A stretch of DNA of 60,332 nucleotides from Mastigamoeba balamuthi (lineage: Eukaryota; Evosea; Mastigamoebida; Mastigamoebidae). Position 1 is the stretch's first letter, and every line of letters begins with the position of its first letter. Made by a program: the position numbers and the translations under genes. Below, in pieces: positions 39,087 through 49,096 of the stretch. The DNA lies in contig CACRSC010000134.1 in assembly GCA_902651635.1 (NCBI GenBank), forward strand, positions 238,856 through 299,187. The letters are read 5' to 3'. A model generated the notes under the pieces. That model was not told where the DNA came from. It ran no database searches and saw nothing but the letters and a program-made list of their open reading frames with translations.

Positions 39087-41209
39087 ATGCCGTTCGACGA
39101 GACCGACACCGAGTGCACAACAACGCTCCGGCTTCTGGCCGTCGACATGGTCCAGAAGGCAAACAGCGGTCATCCTGGTGCGTCCCCCCCCCATCCCCCC
39201 GAGCCCGTCAGGCCCAGACGCTCACTCCAGCCCGTCCCCGTAGGGATGCCGCTGGGAGCTGCGGACATCGCCCACGTTCTCTGGACGCGCTATCTGAGGA
39301 TCAACCCCTCGAACCCGCGCTGGTTCAACAGGGACAGGTTCGTCCTGAGCGCAGGGCACGGCTCGGCCCTGCTGTACGCGCTGCTCCACCTGAGCGGGTT
39401 CCCGCTGTCGGTCGAGGACCTGCAGACGTTCAGGCAGCTCGGCAGCAAGTGCCCCGGGCACCCCGAGTACGACCCGCACCTCGGGCTGGGCATCGAGACC
39501 ACGACCGGTCCCCTGGGCCAGGGCCTGGCCAACGCCGTCGGCCTCGCGCTGGCCGAGCGGATCCTCGCTGCTAAGGTCCTCGAGCCGTCTGTTTTGTATC
39601 TTGTATGGAATTCAATTCTCAATCTGGTTATGGCCTGCAGTTGAATAAGCCAGGATTCGATGTCGTGGACCACATGACCTACGTGATAAGCTCTGACGGC
39701 GATCTGATGGAGGGCGTCTCGCACGAGGCGGCGTCGCTCGCGGGGCACCTGGGCCTGGACAGGCTGATCGTCCTCTACGACGACAACAACGTCAGCATCG
39801 ACGGCACCCTCGACATCCAGCTCAGCGACGACGCCCTCGGGCGCTTCGCGGCGTATGGCTGGGACGTCCAGCGCTGCGACGGCCACAACCTCGATGCGCT
39901 TGACTCGGCCATCGCCCGGGCCCGCTCTGTGGCCAACAAGCCCCACCTGATCGCCTGCAAAACCCGCATCGGTCTCAAGAGCCCTGTCGAGGGCTCTCCC
40001 AAGAGTCACGGCACCCCGCTCGGCCCCGAGGGCGTGGCCAAAACAAGGGCGGCGTACGGCAGGTCGCCGACAGAGGAGCCCTTTACCGTTCCCGCTGCTG
40101 CGCGGGCGAGGTACTCCGAGGCCGTGGCGCACCGGGGCGCTGGCGTCGACGCCGGGTGGCGAGCGCTAGTCCGCAAGTATGCGGAGGAGTACCCCGAGCT
40201 CGGCGAGCTGCTCCTTCTCCTGCAGGACAACAAGCTGCCCGAGGGCTGGCGCGACTCGGTCCCGATGTTCGGCGCGGGTACCTCCCCGATGGCAACCAGA
40301 GTGGCGTCCGGCAAGATCCTCGAGTCCGTGTTCCCGGCCATTCCGAGCCTGGTCGGGGGCAGCGCTGACCTGACGCCAAGCACCAACACCCGCGCGAGCT
40401 CGTGCGTGGACGTGGCGCGGCAGAAGGCTGGCAACTACGTGCACTACGGGGTCCGCGAGCACGCCATGGGCAGCATCATGAACGGCCTGGCACTGCACCA
40501 CCTGCGCCCCTACGGCGGGACCTTCCTCGTGTTCTCCGACTACATGCGCCCCCCGATCCGCATGGCCGCCCTGATGCGCATCCCCACCATATTCGTGTTC
40601 ACGCACGACAGCATCGGACTCGGGGAGGACGGCCCGACGCACCAGCCGGTCGAGCACCTCTACGCCCTCAGAGCCATCCCGGGCCTGAGGGTCATCCGCC
40701 CCGCGGACCCCAACGAGACCGCAGCCGCGTGGCGCATCGCCCTCGAGAGGTCCGACGGCCCGACAGCGATCGTGCTGTCCCGCCAGGACCTGCCGCTGCT
40801 GACGCCCCCGGGGGGCTACGGCGTCGAGAGGGGGGCCTACGTTGTCGGCGACTCGGAGCAGGCGGGCCCGGACGTCGTCGTCATCGCCACGGGCTCGGAG
40901 CTCATGCTGGCGGTCGAGGCCCAGCGCATCCTGGCAGCGGAGCAGATCTCTGCCCGCGTTGTGTCGGCGCCGTGCATCGAGTTCTTCGAGTCGCAGCCCG
41001 AGTCGTACCGCAAGGCGGTGCTCCCCGCCAACGTGCCACGGATCGGGGTCGAAGCAGGGCTCACAGTGGTGTGGCAGAGGTTCGGGTGCCAGCGTGCAAT
41101 CGGGCTGGACCACTTTGGTGCGAGCGCCTCTGCGAAGGTGCTGTACGAGCACTTCATGATCACTTCCCAGGCCATTGTTGCAGCCGCGAAGGAGCTCCTG
41201 GGCAAGTAG
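39087..41209 (+). CDS. tkt: transketolase
   Basis: Three exons (39087-39177, 39244-39575, 39641-41209) give 663 residues, the usual length for the bacterial/plant/fungal type. The enzyme moves two-carbon units between ketose and aldose phosphates in the non-oxidative pentose phosphate pathway and needs thiamine diphosphate and Mg2+. Landmarks are [41 protein letters not shown], the ThDP motif [18 protein letters not shown] with downstream [26 protein letters not shown], the pyrimidine-domain Glu in YGVREHAMG, and [20 protein letters not shown]. No targeting peptide is visible, so it is probably cytosolic. The ATG at 39087 is chosen over an upstream TTG because the family usually begins a few residues before this Thr/Leu-rich helix. 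Confidence 0.96.
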
Positions 41210-41278
41210 ATGAGGATCCCCACCCTTCCAAACCAGTGAAGCACAGACCGATCACACCACAGAAGCAGGAATGCCTGC

Positions 41279-41286
41279 AGATATTC
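41279..41286 (+). promoter_or_regulatory. AGATATTC promoter element of the coiled-coil gene
   Basis: AGATATTC lies about 80 nt before the preferred ATG (41367) and about 20 nt before an alternative ATG at 41306. Confidence 0.35.
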
Positions 41287-41366
41287 TGTTCAGTTCCTGA
41301 TTTTCATGGATCTTTCAGATTTTTCCGCTCCACAAATCAGCAGTCACACGCGGACCCCACCCCCTC

Positions 41367-43197
41367 ATGCACCGGCCGCGCAGCACCCCCTCGTCGTCGC
41401 AGCACGTGCACTCGTCCTCGCAGACCCCGTCGCCGAGCTTGCCCACCAAGCCGGCCACGTCGTGCAGCCGGCGCCCGCCAGCGCTCTCCGAGGTCGAGAA
41501 GGAGTACCGCCGCGGCCTCGAGAACCAGATCGCCATCCTCCAGCTCGAGTCGGAGTACCTCAGGTCCCACCTGCCTGCCCCTTCCCCTGCCATCGAATGC
41601 CGCCGCTGGCCACCCTCTCTCACCTCTGTGTCTAAAAATAGCAAGACCAAGGGGGCGGCAGCGGCTGCTCCGTCCCAGCCGATCAGCTCCTCCCCTGAGC
41701 GTCCGGAGCGCCATCACCACGCCGACGACGGCGACGCCGAGCTGCTGGCGGCCATGCGCGCGCGGCAGCGGCTGGAGGAGGAGGAGAGGGTCGCCGCGGA
41801 GCTGCGGTGCCGCGTGGGCACCCTCGAGCGGCTGCTGGCCCAGGAGAAGGAGCGCTCGGCCCAGGCGCGCAGCTCCGCGGAGCTCTCGCGGGCCGCGGCC
41901 GAGCGCGAGCTGGCCGGCGCCGCGGCGTCGCTGGGAGCCACGCGGGCGCAGGTGGCGCAGCTCGAGCGCGACGTCGAGTCGCTGCGCAGCGAGGCGCGGG
42001 TGTCGTCGGCGCAGTGCGAGGAGGCCGGGCGCAGAGAGCAGGCGGCGAGGGCCCGCGAGGAGTCCGCCAGCGCCCGCCTGGCCGCTGCGGAGAAGCTCCG
42101 AGGTACACCCCCCCGTCGCGTGTGCCTCCCCCCCCCGCTCGCTGGCTGACTGCGGGCTGCCCTGCGGTCAAGGCGAGGCGGAGCAGCGGGCTGCGGAGCT
42201 GCGGCAGAGGATCGAGGAGCTCGAGAGAGAGGACGACGGCCGCAGGGAGTCCGAGTTTGTGCTCTCCAGCATGGAGGTGCGCTGGGCCCCCGCGAGCCCT
42301 CTGCTGCCGCTGCGCTGACCCTGGGGAGGGGACGACCCCCCCCCGCCCTGCGCTCAGGCAACGATGAAGGAGTGCGAGCTGCGAGCACTCAACGCCGAGG
42401 CACAGGCTGCGCGGGACAAGGCCTGCGCTGCCGACTCGCAGGAGCGCCTGCGGGCCGCACTTGAGACCGTGGCTGCGGAGCGGGCTGCCCGCAAGGCCCT
42501 CGAGGCGAGGGCTCGCGGCGAGGCGCAGCTGCGCAGCGACCTCGAGGCCAAGATCAGCGCTCTGGCTTCCGCCTGCAAGGAGCAGCGCGGGCGCGACGCC
42601 GAGCTCGGCAGGGCGCGGTCCGAGGCCGCCGCGTCGTCGCAGGTGATCGACAAGGTGACAGAGACGCGCCTCCTCCCCTCCCGGTGCGCCCTTCCTGGGG
42701 TGTTTGACACTTCCTGCCCCCGCAGCAAGCCGAGAGGATCGCTGCGCTCGAGGGGCGTCTGGTCCACGTGGAGAGGCAGCACGAGCAGCTGAAGGTCGAC
42801 CTCGACGTCGCGGTACGCCCTCCTCGCCTCTGGAGGGGGGTTTCTTTTCTCTTTGCCCGCGCTGCGGCACAATTGACACGGGGGGCGGGAACAGAGGCAG
42901 GAGCGCGGCAAGGCAGAGGAAGAAGCGGGGGCGCTGAGAGGAAGGCTGCAGGTAGTCGAGAAGTCGCTGGACAGCGCCAGGAGGGCGCAGGACGCCGCCT
43001 CCGAGGCCTGCGCGGCGCAGCGGCAGAAGGTCGCCGCAGCAGAGGCGCTGGTCACGGACCTGAGGGCGCAGGTCAGCCTCGCGAGCTTCCTGACGCAGCA
43101 GCTCACCGGCAGCGACCCCGCCAACGCGCTGGACGCGGCCAGTGCGCTGGCGGCAGCCATCAAGACGCTGCGGACAAGACTGAGCAAAAGCCCCTGA
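41367..43197 (+). CDS. coiled-coil protein of unknown function
   Basis: The start at 41367 gives a Ser/Pro/Thr-rich N-terminus, then ALSEVEKEYRRGLENQIAIL, which begins a coiled coil. After one or two short introns (about 41563-41642) the protein is almost entirely heptad-repeat, Ala/Glu/Arg-rich: AMRARQRLEEEERVAAELR, then LRQRIEELEREDDGRRES, LEGRLVHVERQHEQLK and LQVVEKSLDSARRAQD. Introns lie at about 42103-42174, 42277-42358, 42654-42724 and 42811-42894. It ends with LASFLTQQLTGSDPANALD and a short helix; the stop is at 43195-43197. Long coiled coils of this kind are common in cytoskeletal, centrosomal or ciliary proteins, but nothing here fixes the role. The alternative ATG at 41306 is in another frame and would need an unseen intron. 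Confidence 0.7.
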
Positions 43198-43400
43198 TGA
43201 AGAAGCGTGAGGGGGTATGGGAGCGTGTAGAGAGTAGGAGATCTCTCCCCCTGAACTGTTTGCGATCGAATCGTCGCTCTCTCGATTTTCGCGATGATGG
43301 CGTCATTTGATGATGTAACTCGTGCGCGGCTGTGGTGTTTTTTTGCGTTTTTTCGGTTCACTCCGGCGAGACCTCTCTGCTTTTATACACTGCCGCTAAG

Positions 43401-44319
43401 ATGTCGGATTCTGAGGGTGCCCCGGCCGAGAACCACACTGACGACTTCGAGAAGACCGAGGCGACTGTACGCGCACACTCGCCCTGCGGCGCTTTTTTCG
43501 GCCCCCCTTCCCCTGTGTTGCCGTGGACCGTTTCCGCCCCCCGTGTCGTTGTGCTTTTTCTCTTCGTTTGATCCGTTGCAAACTTTTTTCCTACGTCCCC
43601 CGCGCCCGTCGTGGGAATAACCCCGCGGCGCGACGCCCGCCGCCAAGCGCGAGCGCGACGCGGCGGGCGGGGGAGCGTCTTGCCAGGGCTTGGCGAGCGT
43701 TGCGGAGTTCTTTACTGACCCGAATCGCGCGATTTGCTTGTCGCGCGGCGAAATGTGCGTGTAGGGCTCGGGCACGTTCCCGGTCCAGTGCTCGTCGCTC
43801 CGCAAGAACGGCTTCGTCGTTCTGAAGGGCTTCCCGTGCAAGGTCGTCGACATGTCGACGTCCAAGACTGGCAAGCACGGCCACGCCAAGGTCCACCTGG
43901 TCGGCATCGACATCTTCACCGGCAGGAAGTACGAGGATCTCTGCCCCTCGACCCACAACATGGAGGTCCCCGTCGTCAAGCGCACTGAGCTCACCGTACG
44001 GCCCCTTTCGCAGCCAACCAGCCCTCTTCATCTGTTTCCTGCCTCCCCCCTGTTCTATTTCTGTCCGCTCGTTGCTACGGCGAAACTAACGGCGCCCCGT
44101 CTCTGCCAACAGCTCCTCAACGTCACCGACGAGGAGCCCGCGTTCACCTCGCTGCTGATGGAGGACGGCACCACCCGTGAGGACCTGAAGGTCCCCGAGG
44201 GCGACATGGGCAAGCAGCTCAAGGCTGACTTCGCCGCCGGCAAGGAGCTGTGCGTCACCATCCAGGCGGCCATGGGCACCGAGGCCATCATCTCGTACAA
44301 GGAGGCCTCGTCCAAGTAG
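43401..44319 (+). CDS. EIF5A: translation factor eIF5A
   Basis: Three exons (43401-43466, 43765-43995, 44113-44319) give 167 residues. The hypusination loop STSKTGKHGHAK is intact, with the modified lysine at about residue 59. Flanking strands FVVLKGFPCKVVDM and VHLVGIDIFTGRKYEDLCPS are near-identical to those of other eukaryotes. The C-terminal OB fold (LEDGTTREDLKVPEG-like, AIISYKE) is complete. The protein binds stalled ribosomes and helps peptide-bond formation at difficult sequences, including polyproline. The first intron (298 nt) is unusually long for this genome. No AGATATTT element is found upstream; a ttttatac box lies about 20 nt before the start. Confidence 0.97.
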
Positions 44320-44654
44320 AGAGACCCGCTCGCTCCAGCAGGGTGTGCGCTTGATGTGGTCGCACAGGGCCCCGATTGAGTGTGTGGAACCCACCCCTCA
44401 GACTCCAGAGGTAGTCGTTATCTCACGCGGTTCTGCCAACAAATCAACGAAATTTCCCCACAACGAACTTGCGTTCTTCGCGCCAAAGGCGGTGTTGTGG
44501 TGTTGTGGTGTCGGGTTTGCACTTGTCATCAACGTCGGGATAACCGTGCGGGTTGTTGACACTTGGGTCCCAAGTGATTTTTGCACGGAGAAAAGAGGAA
44601 CCGGCGTGCAAAGTTCTGTTAGAATCGTGGAGGGAAGGGCTGGCAGACGGGGCC
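44320..44654. other. convergent 3' region
   Basis: This 335-nt spacer lies between two convergent genes (eIF5A and the Lys/Ser-rich gene). I see no coding or RNA signal. A short inverted element around gacacttgggtcccaagtg at about 44559-44577 could form a hairpin. Confidence 0.4.
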
Positions 44655-46178
44655 TCAGTCGCTGTCGGAGGAGGAGCTGCTGCTGCTGCTGCTGCTCTTG
44701 TTCTTGTGCTTTGCCAGCTTCTTGGCCTTCTTCCTGGCCTTCTTCTCCTTCTTCTTCTGCTTCTTGGACTTCTTGGACTTCTTGGACTTCTTGTGCTTCT
44801 TCTTGCCCCCGTCAGACGACTCGGAGCTGCTGGAGGAGCTCGAGGACGAGCTGTCGTCCTTCTTGGACTTCTTCTTCTTCTTGGACTTCTTCTTGTGGTC
44901 CGAATCCGAGTCGGACTCTGACGACGCAGAGGAAGAGGAGGAGGACTCGTCCTTGTGCTTCCGGGCCGCCTTGCCGTGCTTCTTCTTCCTGTCGTGCTTG
45001 GGCCTCGCTTCGTGGCCCGCAGCCTCGTCGTCCTCGTCGGACTCGGAGGACTCTTCCGCGTACGCCTCCCGGAGCTTCCTGAGCAGCGCCTTCTTCTCGC
45101 GCAGCTCCTTCTTGAGCGCCTCGCGGAGAATCCTCACCTCGTCGGCCTCGCTCTCGGAGCTCTCCTCCTCGTCCTCCTCCTCCTTGTCGTCCTTCTTCTT
45201 CTTCTTGTCCTTGTCGGCCTTCTTGTCCTTCTTGTCCTTCTTGGCCTGCGACCACAAATGAGACCACAAAATCAATCAACTCGACCGCGCGCGCGCCTTC
45301 TTCTTCTTCTTCTCGTCCGCGCTCTCGGCCTGCCGCGCCTCGCCCGCCTCGCAGGGGGCCTCGTGCGCGTCGGCTGCTGCCGCGGCGGCCAGCTTGAGCT
45401 TGTCGAGCTTCCTGACCTGCTTGAGCTTCTTGCGCTCGAGGTTCCTGATCTGCTTGTCGATGTCGCCCTCGCTCTCCCCCGACGACGCCGACGACGCGCT
45501 CGACTCCTTGCGCCGCTTCGACGCCCCCGTCCCCGACCTGCGCCTCGGGCACGGCGTCTCCTGGTCCGCCCCGTACCCCTCCTCGCACATGCACTTCTCC
45601 TGCGCGCCACCAACGCCCCCCAACCCCCACAACGCTCAGCTCAGCTGCGCCAGCCCTCCCAGCCCCCAGTGCCAGTCTCCCAGTCTCCCAGTCTCCCAGT
45701 CTCCCAGTCTCCCAGTCTCCCAGTCCCACAGTCCCACAAGTCCCACAGTCCCCCAAGTCCCAAGTCCCAAGTCCCAAGTCCCAAGTCCCACAGTCTCACA
45801 GTCCCAGCAAGGGCGCGCACAGCTGAGGTGGGGTTGCGGAACGTGATCTGGACGCTGGAGCGGTCGGGGCTCAGGCGCGCGTCGGCCACGTCGAAGCGCG
45901 CGGCCGCGCAGCACGAGCACGCCGAGCAGCGCCCCAGGGCCTCGCGCAGCGTCCCGAGGTCGATGGCGATCGTCACGATGGCGGGCACCGCGCTGGCCTC
46001 GCCGCTGGCGCTGGCGCTGGGCAGGGGCGGCGCCGTGGCCGCCGGCGCCTCCTTCGCGAGCGGCCCCTCGTCCACGGGCCGCGGCTCCTGTTCACCCTGG
46101 GGCGGCGGGCGCGGGGAGAGACGTCGGGTCGGCGCGTGGGCGGTGGGAGACGCGCGGCGAGCGTACGTTGTCGGACAT
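44655..46178 (-). CDS. Lys/Ser-rich low-complexity protein
   Basis: The start at 46178 (MSDN) splices in phase to GEQEPRPVDEGPLAKE. An ordered part follows: VTIAIDLGTLREALGRCSAC, with a Cys-rich stretch (CSACSCCAAARF) and SSVQITFRNPTSA. After an intron of about 220 nt (about 45602-45829) that contains a minisatellite, the next exon reads CMCEEGYGADQETPC. The rest is charged low complexity: coiled coil (KKELREKKALLRKLREAY), alternating KK and long Ser runs, ending SSSSSSSSSSDSD. Such tails occur in nuclear splicing or nucleolar proteins; function is not determined. The Lys/Ser region is encoded by repeated aag/ttc-type triplets. Confidence 0.65.
45665..45806. repeat. intronic minisatellite of cccagtct / cccaagt units
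   Basis: A tandem array with a unit of about 7-8 nt occurs: repeated cccagtct on the left half grades into cccacagt and cccaagt on the right. It lies within the second intron of the Lys/Ser-rich gene and is transcribed with it. Confidence 0.85.
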
Positions 46179-46322
46179 ATGCGTGCGGTGGCGCCGGGCA
46201 AATTAAATACAACCGCACGTGAGGTGTATGAGATTTTAAACTAGTTACGTCAGCACGCACACGAAAACGTCGAGATCGCCGCTCAAGATCGGGTATTATT
46301 TTCCGCGGGCACGACTTCCAGA

Positions 46323-48862
46323 CTACTCATCGTCGCTGTCGAGGCTCACGACGTCAGGGTCCGAGACGTCCTCAGCCTTGTCGCTGGTCGATGTACGGGA
46401 CCGCTTGACAACGGGCTCGTTTGCCGCTGGGGCACTGGGGCTCCTCTTGGGCCGTCCGCGTGGGGTGCGCTCCTTCTCCGCGACAGGCGGCAGCGCCAGG
46501 CACACGCCCGGGTCCAGGCGTGCCCTGGCCCCAGCCTTGACGTACACCTGGACTGCATAGACTGTCTGAGAGAACTCCTCCTCGAGCACGTCCTCCAGCA
46601 GCAGCTTCAGCTGCAAAAAATGAAGAAGGGGAGTGAGCACAGCAGGGCGGAGCAGCGGGCACATTACCAGCACTCGCAGCTTGGCATCCCGCGATTTGAG
46701 GCTGGTGTCCTTCCAGGCGTCCGCAAGCTGTATCATCGTGACGCTCTTGCCGCCCCCTCTCGCGCTGCGGTAGCCGTGAGACTGAGGGCGCGGGGCTCAC
46801 CGTGGCTGGCGGTACCTCAGCTTCGAGAGACATTCGAGAACAGGGGGGACCATCTCAGCAATGGACTGCTCCTGCACGTCAAGCTCCTTCCGGCACACAT
46901 CGCAGTTGCCGGCGCAATCCCTCTCAGGCACGATGTCCTCCGAGAACCGAGGCGCCATCATCTGTCAGAGGTAAGGAACACACTATTCGCGTAATACACC
47001 AGGACACCTTTCGCCTGCACGTCGTGCAATCGAGGACGTAGTCCACGATGCCGCGCAGATGGCTCGACCCACTCCTGTCGAAGCACACCATACTGCTCAC
47101 CCTGGTGACGTCGGTCGGCGAGAACAGCAGCAAACACTCTGCAGGCTTCCCGTCGCGGCCTGAAAACTAACATGAGCAACCTTATCATCAACAAAGCAAA
47201 CAACCTGCCCTCCCGGCCTCCTGGTAGTACGACTCGACAGACTTGGAGATGGTGTGGTGCAGGACGAATCGAACGTCCAGCTTGTTGATCCCGAGCCCGA
47301 AGGCAATCGTCGCAACAACCACCTGCCCAGGTGCTGAGTCGGGCCAGCGTCTGGCAGACACACAAAGGAAACTCACGTTCACTTCGTTCGTGATCCACTG
47401 CTGGTGAAGCTTCTCCCTGTCAGCCACGGCGATGCCGCTGTGGTAGAACAACGCCTTGATGCCTCTCTCGCACAGTTCTGACGCAAGGGTCTCGGCGTCC
47501 TTCCGCGAGAGGCAGTACACAATTCCTGAAACAGGTTCAGGGACCAAAGGAGGATGAACCGCTGGCAAGACACACCCGACTGCCCAGAGTGCTTGGTCTT
47601 GATGAAGTCCACGACCAACTCTGTGACTGCAGCAGCCCCTGCGGGCTTGTCCACAACACGGAAGAGCAAGTTGGGCCTGCTCGGATGGGTAAGATCCACG
47701 CCTCTGCTCTTTGGCAGCAAACCGGTTGAACGACGACCGCAGCACATGGCACCCACTGATCTTGAGAATCGTGGACACGTCTTCGACCACTTGGCAGGTG
47801 GCAGTTGCCGTCAGTGCGATGATGGGCACACTCGGGAACAGCGTCTTGAGCATCCCCAGCCTCGTGTAGTCGGGCCTGAACTCGTGTCCCCACATACTGC
47901 AGCAGTGCGCCTCGTCCACAGCAACGAGGGACAGCCTCCCCTTCGCGTACAGCTTCTCGAGCTTGCTCACCATCGACTTGCTCTTGGCGAGCTGAAGTGC
48001 CACCACCAGTCAGACTGAGCAAGGGCAACACTGGGTCGGGCACCTTCTCGGGGGTCAGGTACAGGATCTTGAGAGAGGAGGAGGGGTTCTCGAGCTCGGC
48101 GTAGAGGGACGAAGACGCCTCTCTCGTGGTCTCGCCGTGAATGATCCCGGCCTTGACGCCGCACTGCTCGAGGGCCGACACCTGGTCTTGCATTAGCGAC
48201 AGCAGCGGCGACACCACTACGGTCACGCCCTTCATCACGACAGCTGGCACTTGGTAGCACAGCGACTTGCCTCCGCCAGTGGGCATCTGCTCGGGTCGCT
48301 TGAGGCGCCATCGCAGGCAAGAGAGGGGGAGGAGGAGGACCCCCTCATACAATGACAAAGCAGTCGTTGCCAGAGAGAACACAGTTGATAGCCTGCAGCT
48401 GGTTGGCCCTGAACTGCGTGACACCGAAGGCACGAGCGGACTCCACCACAGCCCCAGACCACGGGAACGACGCATCGAGGTCCACCTAGGGGGAGGTGCG
48501 ACCCCCAGCTGTCAGCGCGACTCAACAACGACGGGACGTGCTCCCGACGAGCGAGAACCTTGGAGTTGGCTGCCTTGCGGGCCTCGACCTGCAGGTCTCT
48601 CTCAAGGCGCTCCTTGCGCGCCTCCAGCTCTCGCTGCCGTGTCATCAGCTGCGCAATGAGCTCTGCGCAGGCGCCGACGACGAGGGCGGGGGTCAGCGAG
48701 CAGAGGGACACCAGAGGTGCACTCACCGCGCGTCCGCGCGAGCTCCGCGTCTACAGCGCACAATTCCTGACACGGAGGACGTGAGCCACTGGGGGGCCAG
48801 AGGCGGATACGCGCCTCCTCGAGTGGGCACAACTCAGCACTGTCTGCCTGCTGCTCAGCCAT
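46323..48862 (-). CDS. RECQL: RECQL (RecQ1)-type DNA helicase
   Basis: The start at 48862 ([11 protein letters not shown]) leads to [20 protein letters not shown], the coiled-coil N-terminus typical of RECQL. Helicase motifs follow across many short exons: [16 protein letters not shown] (motif I), [13 protein letters not shown] (Ia), [30 protein letters not shown] (II), ALTATAT (III), [16 protein letters not shown] (IV), [21 protein letters not shown] (V, split) and [10 protein letters not shown] (VI). The RecQ zinc-binding and winged-helix regions follow ([12 protein letters not shown] cysteines near 46885-46930), and the protein ends with a basic, Ser/Asp-rich tail including a probable nuclear signal (RGRPKRSP). 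It unwinds DNA 3' to 5' and resolves branched intermediates. Exact exon edges between 46740 and 47380 are not fully resolved. Confidence 0.9.
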
Positions 48863-49096
48863 TGGCGTGTCGTCAATCTGCAGAGCGGGAGTGAATCTGA
48901 AAACAAATCCCAACACCCAAACAAGGCTCGGGACTAGAGTCCGCGCCCACGACCTCAAAGTGGCAATGCCTCGCCGCGATGAGCACATGGGTCAGGGGAA
49001 CCCCCGCACTCGGCGCGGATTCGGGCTATTCTGACTCTTAAACAGATTCAGTGCTGTGCTATTCTGGGCACCGGCCAAACGCGGACTCGACCAGCA

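Noticed and set aside
38488-39162. Upstream in-frame extension of the PARP receptor
   Set aside because: The frame is open by chance; the extension would bury a clear signal peptide and overlaps the transketolase promoter and start.
44655-45261. Phe/Leu-rich plus-strand open frame opposite the Lys/Ser-rich gene
   Set aside because: It is the complement of repeated Lys and Ser codons and has no membrane-protein organisation beyond low complexity.
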